Under the pieces are notes generated by a model. The model had not been told where the DNA came from. It ran no database searches and saw only the letters and a program-made list of their open reading frames with translations. The position numbers and the translations under genes are program-made. A stretch of 64,000 nt of DNA, taken from Sweltsa coloradensis (Eukaryota > Arthropoda > Insecta > Plecoptera > Chloroperlidae). Of the stretch, positions 1-11,200 are shown piece after piece. The stretch lies in NCBI GenBank assembly GCA_024449915.1, contig JAMZAV010000358.1, forward strand, positions 1,361,501-1,425,500. Direction: 5' to 3'. The number at the start of each line of letters is the position of its first letter. Position 1 is the first letter of the stretch.

Positions 1-68
1 TCTAAGACCTTTCCCATACAATGGCTGAAATACAGTAAAACATAGAACAAATCATTGGCCAAGGACAG

Positions 69-298
69 GGAACTTTTTCAGTTGGTATGGACCGGTTTTA
101 CAAAACTACTTGCGTTAGGTTAGCCGAACTTTCAGCTGTGGTTATCCTTGCGCCGCACTAGTTCTAGGATATAATCGATAAGAGCGCACCCAAAATCCTT
201 TTTGTTACAAAACTACTTACCGGTAGTTGTTTTTCAGTGTTTTTATTGAAAAAAAAAACAGTGTTAAAAAACCGGTCCATACCAACCAAAAAAGTACC
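69..298. mobile_element. hAT-like MITE (copy A) with 8-bp target duplication
   Basis: Short non-autonomous DNA transposon. The left end reads GGAACTTTTTCAGTTGG and the reverse complement of the right end reads GGTACTTTTTTGGTTGG; both continue into TATGGACCGGTTTT. The element is flanked on both sides by aaggacag (61-68 and 299-306), an 8-bp target duplication typical of hAT transposons. It has no coding capacity. Its core (about 112-211) is nearly the same as the core of the element at 44624-44848, although the termini differ. Confidence 0.8.
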
Positions 299-381
299 AA
301 GGACAGAAGGTGGCCGAGACTCTAGGCTTAGTTCTGTAGGCCTACCTACTAGGTCCTAGCTTCTTAGGGAGATTCAGGTCC

Positions 382-490
382 ATGATTGGCCTAGGCCAGG
401 GTAAGTCTAGAAGGCCCAGGCCTAGGCTAGCTAGGCTAGGTAGGCTAGGCCTAGGCCTAGGCCCTAGGCTAGGCCTAGGCGTGCTGCATA
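382..490. repeat. TAGGCC-rich low-complexity tract
   Basis: A run of overlapping CTAGGCCTAGG and TAGGCTAGG strings, echoed at 645-668. The motif is scattered through the whole window (for example 34690-34790, 35540-35600 and 39590-39640) and looks like a genome-wide base-composition habit rather than a gene. Open frames across it are low-complexity shadows. Confidence 0.6.
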
Positions 491-1432
491 ACCTTTGGCA
501 AATAAGAGGTCTAGAGGGGTGGATGTTCAAGAAATCGAATCCTACCGAATCTCCTAGGCTAGGGCCCCAAAGGGATGTTTAATGTACACAAATGCTAGGC
601 GTTTGTGTATTTAATTAGTTCCAAATTCAATAGCTAGGCGGAGGCCCCTAGGCCTAGGCCTAGGCCCTACCTACGCCCGTATCACAAAAATGCCCCATTG
701 CCAGCGAAAAAGGCGTGACATTCGCCTGGCAACTTAACGGTTTCAGAGGCTAATGTTCACAAAAATTAGTGGCATTAGCTCAGTATCGCAGGAAAATAGT
801 TCGTAACTATTATTTAATATCTTACCAAATGCGTTACTGGTCTACGAAATCGGAATTTGATGCAAAACAAGCAGGTGACCGTTTTCTATGGCGGAACGGA
901 AGCGGGAAGAGCAGTTGTTATGGCCACCGCCCACTTGATTGACCGGATCTACTACAAGCAGGCTGTGGGCGCGGGCGCCATTTTTTTAAATCGCATTTTT
1001 TAATAAATTTAACAAAATTCTAATCACCAGCAAGCACTCTTGCCGTTTGCATTATTCTCCGCAAGCGGCTATTTCCGGTTTTAATCTCTATGGTTTCATA
1101 ACAGGTCTTTTCTGGTGTAAAAGAGTTTGATAAACTTCCAATTTTGAGATTAAAAGAGTAAAAAGTGAAGCATTGTTTAAATCCAAATGTATTCATTGGA
1201 TACAATACAACAGCAGGTTTTGTAGAATATTATTAAGATTATAGGTATTATGAAATGTCAAATGTTGTGATGATTATATTGTGTGATATTATTGTGTAAA
1301 ATTGTAATTTGGCTAGTTTGCCAGAAAATAAACTGAACTAACCAACTAACAAACTTGGGCGATCCCATGCCACCTCTAAAATAATAACTTTATTAAAAAA
1401 ATATGTTTAATATGTTTAAGTTTATTTGGCTT
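491..1432. other. No gene recognised
   Basis: AT-rich DNA with scattered TAGGCC strings. Short open frames show no recognisable domain or coding-like composition. It lies upstream of the bestrophin gene. Confidence 0.5.
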
Positions 1433-1710
1433 AAAGCGGACGTTACACTGGGAAGTGAAAAGAAAAAGTGAAAGAGAAAAAGTAACTATTTGGAAGTAGA
1501 GTTAGCATGTAGCTTATGGGACTTTTCACTAGTCGAACCAAGTCCGACTAGTTGGAAAGTTTTTACTTTTTACTTTTCGACTTCCCAGTGTAACAGCAAT
1601 CAGCAACGGGAAAAGTCCCGTAAGCTACATGTTAACTCTACTTCTAAAAAGCTACTTCACTCACTTTTACTTCACTTTTTCTTTTCACTTCCCAGTGTAA
1701 CGTCCGCTTT
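1433..1710. mobile_element. Foldback MITE with long inverted arms
   Basis: The left end starts AAAGCGGACGTTACACTGGG and the right end is its inverted copy; identity runs for about 40 bp. A second inner pair of arms follows (AGTAGAGTTAGCATGTAGC on the left, inverted at about 1616-1643 with few mismatches), so most of the 278 bp can fold into one hairpin. A third partial copy of the terminal motif (CGACTTCCCAGTGTAAC, about 1578-1594) sits off-centre. No protein is encoded. Confidence 0.8.
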
Positions 1711-1820
1711 TGGGCGTGTCAACAGTTAGGGCGTAATCATAGATATAACGTCGTAATGCGAATGCACCACTCTAGTCTAGGGCAGGTATACAAACGACGA
1801 CTCTAAGCTAAGGGCTCTCT

Positions 1821-1915
1821 TCCCTTGCCTCTGAGTCTCCTTCCATCTCTTCCTTTACTTGGCCTCCCCCGTCTTTTTCTTCCTTCAATCTTTCTTACAT
1901 AATTCTCTTTAGCAG
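1821..1915 (-). pseudogene. Fragment of a non-LTR retrotransposon 3' end
   Basis: This shares the order ctccttccatctc, ggtctcccc-like, cttccttcaatc with 24940-25000. The 24940-25000 copy reads on the minus strand as R-x-GRP-x-x-RW, the C-terminal signature of many EN-RT retrotransposon proteins. Here the frame is broken, so only a relic is claimed. Confidence 0.35.
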
Positions 1916-2010
1916 GAGCGTGGGAAGGGTGGGGGGAACGCCCCTTACTTTAGAATGTTCTGCACCCAGTCGCACCGATCATCACCCTGACCCGAACCCT
2001 GACCATCAAA

Positions 2011-2040
2011 ATGTCTGAAAAAATCCCCAAAATTAAAAGG
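2011..2040 (+). CDS. Candidate tiny first exon (speculative)
   Basis: An ATG opens ten codons (MSEKIPKIKR) that run directly into a consensus 5' splice site, AGG then GTAAGT at 2041. It lies 2.1 kb upstream of the bestrophin start on the same strand and ends in phase 0. Bestrophins usually begin at MTITY, which is found at 4124, so this could be an upstream alternative exon, part of another transcript, or chance. There is no homology support. Confidence 0.15.
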
Positions 2041-2535
2041 GTAAGTTTAAATTAATATTATTGGAGCAGTCACTATGACTTTGTGACTTTACAACATCTT
2101 TGAATAAATCTGAATCTTGAAATGTACATTTTTAATACATTTAAATTGTTTGCAACCAAAGATGTTGGAATAGCTAGCAACCTTTTGCAAACAATAGGCA
2201 CCTGACAAGAAAAGATCAACACAGTTTTGGTGTCAAATTTTATTTCAAAACACTTCTTATTTGTGTCGTGTGCTACAGAGTTGTGACGAGATTGATTGAG
2301 AAGACAATTCTGTTCTGCTCAAGTCTGGTGAGGGAAAACATTATTATTATTATCACTTGTATTTCAATAATATTATCTCATATCGGCTTCGAGTTGCCAG
2401 GATTCTAGGACATGACGTAGATATGGTTCCTGATTGAGACGACGAGCAATGTTCGTGTTAATAATGCATTGTATTTGTAAATAATGTTTGTAGGAAGCCT
2501 GCCCAGGGTGCAATTCATGCCCCTCTTCAGTGCGG

Positions 2536-3100
2536 TATGTTATGATAAGATAAGATAAGATAAGATAATTTATTCACCATGGATTCATACATAATACAAA
2601 TATAGGTTTCGTCAGGAAAGATAGAAAATAGTAATACACAGTAGACAGTAGACACACACATACGCACGATATATATATGTACAATATATACAATAGTAGG
2701 CCTTCAAAATGAGTAAAAATATAAATGAGTTACAATGGTTACAAGCTCTTTATACTAATTTAACAAAATTAAAATATTTGGTAGGCCAGCACATGAATAA
2801 ATGTCAATTTTGAAAGAATACTGTTTAGGCCTTATTTAAAGATAGAAATTAATACGAGGAGAAAACGCAAGCTTACTCGTCAGCGAGGTAGTCGTTAATG
2901 GAGTAAAAGCTATTGGTCACAAGGATGTTGCGGATAGGACAATTGTGAAGGGATGTTCTAGGACTGTTTAAGAGGACCTAATCCCTTGCATTCGCATTAA
3001 CGACTGAGGAAAACCTCGGGAAAAACCTTCAGTCAGGATTGCCGGTCTCGACGGGATTTGAACCCGGGATCTCCCGAATCAGAGTCGCGCGCTTAAATGC
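2536..3100 (-). mobile_element. tRNA-derived SINE with GATAA-type tail
   Basis: On the minus strand a tRNA-like T-arm (CCCGGGTTCAAATCCCG, about 3051-3067) is followed by a unique body and then by a simple tail that on the plus strand reads gataagataagataa (about 2538-2565). The body segment around 2967-3003 (CTGTTTAAGAGGACCTAATC) recurs in diverged form at about 20983-21025, again next to a tRNA-like head, which supports a dispersed SINE family. Confidence 0.5.
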
Positions 3101-4123
3101 TTTGTAGGAATTTATGGATTTGTAACTGCAACTCAGTGGCTCAGGTAGCATTGTACATTTACATACGTACACATCAAGTCAGCACAATAACGCAGTATAT
3201 CAGTGAACAATATAGTCTGTATGTTTTGGGGAATGGTCGTGGGGCTCGAAGCCTCTCCTCTGGTACGCTCAGTCCCTGGTGCGAAGCACCTACCTACAAC
3301 TAAATATCTGATGTGTGCCAGAGTAGGGCGCTGGACAGCATCCTTGCGCAGCAATGTCTGTCCGTCAATCCTCGTGGCTCACGATAAAACCGAACATGAC
3401 CTCCGATTGATATGCATGTTTTGTGTGGCCCTTCAACAGGATGGCAGCGAATGTCTAACCCTAAGGGCCAGGGTTAGCTAGGCCTACAACATAGATTAAA
3501 ATTGTGAGACCCTTCGACAATCTGGTGTTTAATTAGCTTCGCTCCCTATTTTGTGTAGTCCAGTTAGGCCTACACTGTGCTTGTTATATAGGCCTCCTAT
3601 ACATAAAACAATATAGGCTAGTCCTATTAGGCCTTTAGTGTTTAACACTTACAATGAATCAGGTTAGCTGGACACTATGATCCAATGATATCCTGCCACA
3701 CAGAAATATCAATTGTACCACGGGATAGGGGGACTCAAAGTGTAGGCCCTACCTACCAAATTAAAATGCTATTATGGACTATAGGTCAAAGGTCAAACTA
3801 GAGAAGGAGGAAAGTGACTCTCGTTACGGGTTCGATCCCCGGCATCGGCAATCCCAACTAAAGCTTTATGCCCTAAGGCTTTCCTCGTGTCAAAAGATGG
3901 AATCCTCTTGGTCGTTCTTCAAACTATCCAGTGACTCCTCAGTCACATCATTAGGTCTACGTCTACGACAGGTTTCATGCGAGCAGGGTCCTATAAACCT
4001 AGACACCCGGTCTTCACAGGCCTAGCCGAGATCTTATTTGGCTGTTTCACTACCCCAATATTGTCAGTTTACTCATCAAACCAGGGCGTCTCATATCCCG
4101 CACGAAGAGAACCCGTTAAGAAT
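3101..4123. other. Bestrophin upstream region, no other gene seen
   Basis: No convincing exon apart from the 5' UTR expected just before 4124. A B-box-like string (ACGGGTTCGATCCCCGGC, about 3826-3843) suggests another tRNA-derived SINE relic on the plus strand. The promoter of the bestrophin gene should lie here, but I cannot identify core elements with confidence. Confidence 0.4.
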
Positions 4124-4194
4124 ATGACGATCACCTACTCGTCCCAAGTAGCCACGGTCACCGGACTTGGGTGTTTCTGGCACCTGCTGTTCAG
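4124..4194 (+). CDS. BEST: Bestrophin chloride channel, exon 1 (start codon)
   Basis: First coding exon of a bestrophin, a pentameric calcium-activated chloride channel of the plasma or organelle membrane. The ATG at 4124 begins MTITYSSQVA, matching the conserved bestrophin start, which lies on the cytosolic side. The exon encodes 23 codons plus two bases and ends at CAG before GTGGGT. Phase with exon 2 is exact (AG plus G gives Arg). The coding exons I can trace total about 455 residues with the usual order: N-terminus, pore neck, TM helices, calcium clasp, variable tail. Vertebrate paralogues BEST1-4 cannot be told apart here; a single pro-orthologue is likely. Confidence 0.9.
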
Positions 4195-4295
4195 GTGGGT
4201 CTACGTACCTAAAATAATTGCTAAATGCTAAATCGGTGTTAGCATTCATTTTTTGAAAACGCTATAGGTACTAAAAAATACAATTTTCTCTCCAG

Positions 4296-4409
4296 GTGGA
4301 AGGGAAGTATTTACAAGCTGCTCTATCCAAACCTGTTTGTCTACTCTCTGTGCTACCTGACCATTAGTGTAATATACAGATATCTGCTGAAAGATACGCA
4401 GTGGAAGAA
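4296..4409 (+). CDS. BEST: Bestrophin exon 2 (first transmembrane segment)
   Basis: The exon follows the 3' splice site ctctccag and ends before GTAAGT at 4410. It reads R-WKGSIYKLLYPNLFVYSL and continues through a hydrophobic stretch to KDTQWKK. The family has WRGSIYK at this place, followed by TM1. Length is 114 nt. Cumulative coding length is 185 nt, leaving two bases that join exon 3 in frame. Confidence 0.9.
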
Positions 4410-4564
4410 GTAAGTATACCTACCCTTATAGCATAGGCTTAGTCAGTAGCAGAGACGTGGTGAGAAACACGGCAGTTAGGGGAGGAGAAGTTGGTGTCGG
4501 GTGGAGGCGAAGGACACGGATGAGGAATTATACGCAAGACAATGTGTCCAGGATGGATGTGGAA

Positions 4565-4618
4565 AGAAGAAGAAGAAGAAGAAGAAGAAGAAGAAGAAGA
4601 AGAAGAAGAAGAAGAAGA
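4565..4618. repeat. (GAA)n microsatellite
   Basis: About 18 perfect GAA/AAG trinucleotide units in bestrophin intron 2. It gives spurious poly-Lys, poly-Arg or poly-Ser open frames on both strands. Confidence 0.95.
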
Positions 4619-5089
4619 TGGAAGGAGACCACAAACCCCAAGACTCGGACGGATGGACATACTGTTGTATAGATGCAATGGAAATACTTCCCACTGAAAG
4701 TCAGATAGCTCATGCACTTTGCTGTAGTTTAAATTATTGGGTGGGCACAATTTTTATATAATTTATTTAATAAATATAAATAAATCTTATTAAGTAATAA
4801 CGTAGGGCTGTTGTCTATTAAGTTTACAAGATCTTTGATACTTTTCAAAATAACTCTCCGTGGACCCGGCACCTCCACCACACACAATAACATAGCTCGC
4901 TAAGCAAGTTGTTATGTGCAGGATCAATAGGCCTTATTGGTTCTAGGAGAGTTTAGGACAGGTTTTACATACTACGCTATAGCCAAGATATCTAATAGGC
5001 CTTCAACTAAATATTATACCGGTACAAATACCATTCTCATGCAATTTTAACAAATCGTGTTCAATTGCACTGTATTCTGTGTCCTACAG

Positions 5090-5261
5090 AGACTTCGAAG
5101 GGATCGCTACCTACTGTAAGCAGAACCAGTCCGAGATCCCCATAGCCTTCATCCTGGGGTTCTACGTTCAGGTGGTGGTCAGTAGGTGGTGGGAGCAGTA
5201 CACTAAGATCCCCTGGCCGGACCGTCTGGCCGTGTTCGTCAGCACCCTGGTCACCGGACAG
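5090..5261 (+). CDS. BEST: Bestrophin exon 3 (pore neck); source of the 171-bp array
   Basis: The exon starts after tcctacag and ends at GGACAG before GTAATAC. It encodes DFEGIATYCKQ, then NQSEIPIAFILGFY, VVVSRWWEQY and PWPDRL, and ends VTGQ. This is the bestrophin signature region: the I-x3-F-x3-F pattern in IPIAFILGFY matches the three hydrophobic residues lining the pore neck of the family. The exon closes in phase 0 (357 coding nt so far). The part from the codon for N (5124) to the end is the segment amplified in the following 15 kb. This copy is the only one with the upstream 34 bp of exon and a good 3' splice site, so it is the functional exon. Confidence 0.93.
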
Positions 5262-8200
5262 GTAATACAGGCTACATTGTTTACCGGTCGTTGGAGTCGT
5301 CGCTTGTCGTTGATAACCAATCCGAGGATCCCCATAGCCTCATTGTTTTCTGGGGGGTTCTACGCTTCAGGTTGGTGGTCAGTAGTAGTGGGGGAGCAGA
5401 AGCACGTTAAGTAAGTAAGACAGCAAAAGCTAAAGCAGTTATAGTGGGGGAGCAGTACACTAAGATCCCATGGCAGGACCGTACCTGGCCGTGTGTTCGT
5501 CAGCACACTGGTCACCCGGACAGTGTAATACAGGCTACATTGTTACCGGTCGTGATAAACCAATCCGAGATCCCCATAGCCTTCATCTGGGGTCTACGTT
5601 CAGGTGGTGCGTCAGTAGGTGGGTGGGGAAAGCAGAGAGCAGTTACACTAAGATCCCCTGGCCGGAATCGTCCTGGCCGTGTCGTCATAGCACCCTGGTC
5701 ACCTGACAGGTTAATACAGGGCTACATTGTACGTCTTTGATAACCAATCCGAGATCCCCATAGCCTTCATCCTGGGGTTTACGTTTCAGGTGTGGGTGGT
5801 CAGTAGGGTGGTGGGCAGCAGTACACTAAGAGCCCCTGGGCCGGACCGTTACTGGCCGTCTAGTTCGTCAGGGCACCCTGGTCACCGGACAGGTAATACA
5901 GGCCACATTGTTACCGGTCGTTGATAACCAGTCCGAGATCCCCATAGCCTTCATCCTGGGGTTCTACGTTCAGGTGGTGGTCACGTAGGTGTGTGGAGCA
6001 GCAGTAACCTAAGCATCCCCTGGCCGGACCGTATGGCCGTGTTCGTCAGCAACCATGGTCACGGACAGGTATACAGGCACATTGTTACCGGTCGTTGTAA
6101 CCAGTACCGAGATCCCCATAGCCTTCAATCCCTGGGGGTTACTACGTTTCAGGTGGTGGTCAGTAGGTGGTGGTGGGAGGCCCCAAGGTAAGTACACTAA
6201 GATCCCCTGGCCGGACCGTCCGGCCGTGGTTCGTCAGCCCTGTCACCGGAAAGGTTAATAAAAAACCCAGGCCCCACAAACATTGTACCGGTCGTTGGAT
6301 AAAACCAGTCCCCGGAAGATCCCATAGCCTTCATCCTGGGTTTCTACGTTCAGGGTGGTAGGTCAGTAGGTGGTGCGAGCAAGTACAACTAAGAATCACC
6401 CTGGACGGACCGTCTGGCCGTGTTCGTCAAGCACCCCGGGTCCACCGGCAGGTTAATACCAGGCTACATTGTTAACGGTCGTGATAACCAGCCCGAGATC
6501 CCCATAGCCTTCATCCTGGGTTCTACGTTCAGGTGGTGGTCAGTAGGTGGTGGAGCCGTAACACTAAGATCCTGGCCGGGACCGTTGGCGTGTTTCGTCA
6601 GCACCCTGGTCACCGGACAAGGTAATAAAAGGCAACAGTGTTACCGGTCGTTGATAAACCACAGTCCCGAAATCCCCAATAGCCTTAATCCTGGGTTCTA
6701 CTTCAGGTGGTGGTTCAGTAGGTGGTGGGGCAGTACACAAGATCCCCTGGCCGGACCGTCTGGCCGTGTTCCGTCAGGCACCCTGGTCACCGGACAGGTA
6801 ATACAGGCCACATTGTTACCGGCGGTGATAACCAGTCGAGAATACCCCATAGCCTTCATCCTGGGTCTACGTTCAGGTGGGGCAGTAGGTGGTGGGAGCA
6901 GTACACTAAGACTCCCCTGGCCGGACCGTCTGGCCGTGTTCGTCAGCACCCTGGTCACCGGAACAGGTAATACAGGCACATTGTACCGGCGTTGATAACC
7001 AGTCCGAGATTCCCCTAGCCTTCATCCTGGTTTTCTACGTTTCAGGTGGTGGTCAGTAGGGGTAGGGAGCAGTCCAAGATCCCCTGGCCGGACCCGTCCT
7101 GGCCGTGTTCGCAGCACCCGGTCACCGGACAGAACTAAATACAGGCCAATTGTTACCGGTCGTTGATAACCCAGTCCGAGATCTCCCATAGCTTCATCCT
7201 GGTTTCTACGTTCAGGTGGTGGTCAGTAGGTGGTGGAGCAGCAGTACACTAAGATCCCCTGCCGCGACCAGTCTGGCATGTCGTCAGACCCTGGTCACCG
7301 GGACAGGAATACAGGCAACATTTGTTACCGGTCGTTTGTAACCCAATCCCGAGATCCCCATAGCCTTCATCCTGGGATCTACGTTCAGGTGGTGGTCAAG
7401 GTAGGTGGTGGGAGCAGTACACTAAGATCCCCTGGCCGGACCGGCTGGCCGTGTTCGTCAGCACCTGGTCACCGGACAGGTAAATACAGGCCACATTGTT
7501 ACCGGTCGTGATAAACCAGTTCCGAGATCCCCATAGCCTTCATCTGGGGTTTACACGTCAGGTGGTGGTCAGTAGTTGGTGGTTGAGCCCGGAGCGTACA
7601 CTAAAGATCCCCTGGCCGGACCGTCTGGCCGTGTTCGTCAGCACCCTGCGTCACCGGAAGGTAATACAGGCCACATTGTACCGGTCGTTGGATAACAGTT
7701 CCGAGATCCCCATAGCCTTCCATTCCTGGGGTTCTACGGTTCAGGTAGGTGGTCAGTAGGTGGTGGGAGCAGTACAATAAGATCCCCGCCGGACAGTCTG
7801 GCCGTGTTCGTCAGCACCCTGGTCCACCGGAAAGGTAATACAGGTTCACATGTACCGGTCGTTTGATAACCAAGTCCAGTCCCCATAGCCTTCATCCTGG
7901 GTTCTACGTTTCAGGTGGTGGTCAGTAGGTGGGTGGGAGCAGTACCTAAGAGCCCGGCCGGAACCGTCTGGCCGTGTTCGTCAGCACCCTGGTCACCAGG
8001 ACAGTAATACAGTCCACATGTACCGGTCGTTGATTAACCAGTCCCGAGATCCCCATAGCCTTCATCCCTGGGTTTCTACGTTCAGGTGGTGGTCATTAGG
8101 TGGTGGGAAGCAGTACACAAAGATCCCCTGGCCGGACCGTACTAGCCGTGTTCGTCCAGCACCCCGGCCACCGAGACAGGAAAACAGGCCACATTGTTAC

Positions 8201-11200
8201 CGGTCGTTGATAACCAGTCCGAGAATCCCATAGCTTTAATCCTGGGGTTCTACGTTCAGGTGGTGGTCAGTTAGGGTGGTGGTGAGCAGTACACTAAGAT
8301 CCCCTGGCCGGACCGTCTGGCCGTGTTCGTCAGCACCCTGGTCACCGGACAGGTAATACAGGCCACATTGTTACCGGTCGTTGATAACCAGTCCGAGATC
8401 CCCATAGCCTTCATCCTGGGTTCTACGTTCAGGTGGTGGTCAGTAGGTGGTGGGAGCAGTACACTAAGATCCCCTGGCCGGACCGGTATGGCCGTTGTTT
8501 TAGTCAGCACCCGTCACCGGGTACAGGTAATACAGGCCACATTGTTCAACGGCTCGTTGATACCAATCCGAGAATCCCATAGCTTCATCTTGGGGTTCTA
8601 CGTTCAGGTGGTGGTCAGCTAGGTGGTGGGAAGCAGTTACACTAAGATCCCCTGGCCGGACCGTCTGGCCGTGTTCGTCAGCACCCTGGTCACCGGACAG
8701 GTAATACAGTCCACATTGTTACCGGTCGTTGATAACCAGTCCGAGATCCCCATAGCCTTCATCCTGGGGTTCTACGTTCAGGTGTGAGGTGGTCAGTAGG
8801 TGGTGGGGCAGTTACACTAAGGATCCACCTGGCAGGGACCGTCTAGGCCGGTCGCAGCACCCTGGTCACCGGACAGGTAATACAGGCCAAACCTGTTTAC
8901 CGGCGTTGATAACAATCCGAGATCCCCATAGCCTTCATCCTGGGGTCTACGTTCAGGGTGGTGGTCAGTAGTAGGTGGTGGGAGCCAGTACACTAAGATC
9001 CCCTGGCCTGACCGTCTGGCCGTGTTGTCCAGCACCCTGGTCACCGAGGACAGGTAAATCACAGGCCACATGTTACGGTTCCGTTGATAACCAGGGGTCC
9101 GAGATCCCCATAGCCTTCATACGGGTTCTACGTTCAGGTGCGTCGGTCAGTAGGTGGTGGGAGCAGTACACTAAGATCCATGGCCAGGACCGTCTGGCGT
9201 CGTTCGGCAGCACCCTGGTCACCGGACAGGTAATACAGGCCACATTGTACGGTCGTGATAACCAGTCCGAGATCCCCAAGCTTTCATCCTGGGGGTTTAC
9301 GTTTTCAGGGTGGTGGTCAGTAGGGTGGTGGGAGGCAGTACACTAAGACCCCTGGCCGGACCGTGCTGGCCGTGTTCGTCAGCACCCTTGGTCACCGGAC
9401 AGGTAATACAGGCCACATGTGACGGCGTTGATAACCAGTCCGAGATCCCCATGCCTTCATCCTGGGGTTCTACGTTCAGGTGGTTGTCAGTAGGTTGGTG
9501 GGAAGAAGAGTACACTAAGAATCCCCTGGCCGGACCCGTCTGGCCGTGTTCGTCAGCACCCTGGTCACCGGACAGGTAATACAGGGCCACATTGTTACCG
9601 GTCGTTGATAAACAGTCCGAGATCCCCATAGACTTCATCCTGGGTTATACGTTCAGGTGGTGGTCAGTAGGTGGTGGGAGCAGGACACTAAGACCCCCTG
9701 GCCGGACCGTCCTGGCCGTGTTCGGTCAGCACCCTGGCCACGGACAGGTAATAAAGGCCACATGGTGTACCCCGGTCGTTGATAACCAGCCGAGATTCCC
9801 CCATAGCCTTCACTGGGTTCTACGTTCAGGTGGTGGTCAGTAGGTGGTGGGACAGTACACTTACGATCCCTGGCCGGACCGTCTGGCCGTGTTTCGTCAG
9901 ACACCAATGGTCACCGGACAGGTAATACAGGCCACATGTTACCGGTCGTTTGATAACCAGTGCTGAGATCCCCATAGCCTTCATCCTGGGGTTCTACGTT
10001 CAGGTTGTGGTCAGTAGGTGGTGGGAAGCAGTACACTAAAGATCCCCCTGGCCGGACCGTCGGGCCGTGTTCGTCAGCACCCCCTCCCTTTGGTCACCGG
10101 ACAGGTAATACAAGGCACGTTGTAGGTACGTTGATAACCAGTACCGAGATCCCCATAGGCGTTCATCCTGGGGTTTACGTTCAGGTGGTGGTCAGTAGGT
10201 AGGTGGGAGCAGTAAGCAGTACACTAAGATCCCCTGGGCCGGACCGTCTGGCCGTGTTTAGTCAGCACCTGGTCACCGGAACAGGTAATAAGCCCACATT
10301 GTTACCGGTCCGTGAAAACCAGTCCGAGACCCATAAGCCTTCATCTGGTTCTACGTTCAGGTGGGGGTCAGTATTGGGGGGTTTGGGAAAAGCAGTACAC
10401 TAAGATCCCATCGACCGCCGGACCGTTGGCGTGTTCGTCAGCACCCTGGTAACCGGCAGGTAATCCAGGCCACATTGTTACGGTCGTTGATAACCAGTCC
10501 GAGATCCCCATATCCTTCTCCTGAGCGTTTTATACGTTCAGGTGGTGGTCAGTAGGTGGTGGGAGCAGTACACTAAGATCCCCTGCCAGACCGTATCTGC
10601 CGTGTCGTCAAGGCACCCTGGTCACCGGACAGGTAATACAGGCCACCATGTTACCGGTCGTTGATAAACCAGTCCGGATCCCCATAGACTCATCCTGGGG
10701 TTCTACGTTCAAGGTGGTGGTCAGTAGGTGGTGGGAGCAGTTACACTAAGATCCCTGGCCGGGACCGTCTGGCCGTGTTCGTCAGCACCTGGTCACCGGA
10801 CAGGTAATACAGGCTCATTGTACCGGTTCGTTGATAACCAGTCCGAGATCCCCATAGCTTCCTCCTGGGTTATACGTTCAGGTGGTGGTCAGTAGGTGGT
10901 GGGAGCAGTTACACTAAGATTCCCCTGGCCGGACCGTCTGGCCGTGTTCGTCAGCAACCTGGCCACCGGACAGGTAAATACAGTAACATTGTTACCGGTC
11001 GTTGATAAACCAGCCGAGATCCCCATAGCATTCATCTGGGGTTCTACGTTTCAGGTGGTGCGTCAGAGGTGGTGGGAGCAGTGTTACACTAAGATCTCCC
11101 TGGCCGGACCGTCTGGGGCGTGTTCGTCAGCACCCTGGTCACCGGACAGGTAATACAGTCCACATTGTTACCGGTCGTTGATAACCAGTCCGAGATCCCC

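Noticed and set aside
4439..4761. Poly-Ser, poly-Arg and poly-Lys proteins around 4.5 kb
   Set aside because: They are translations of a (GAA)n microsatellite with no flanking coding signal.
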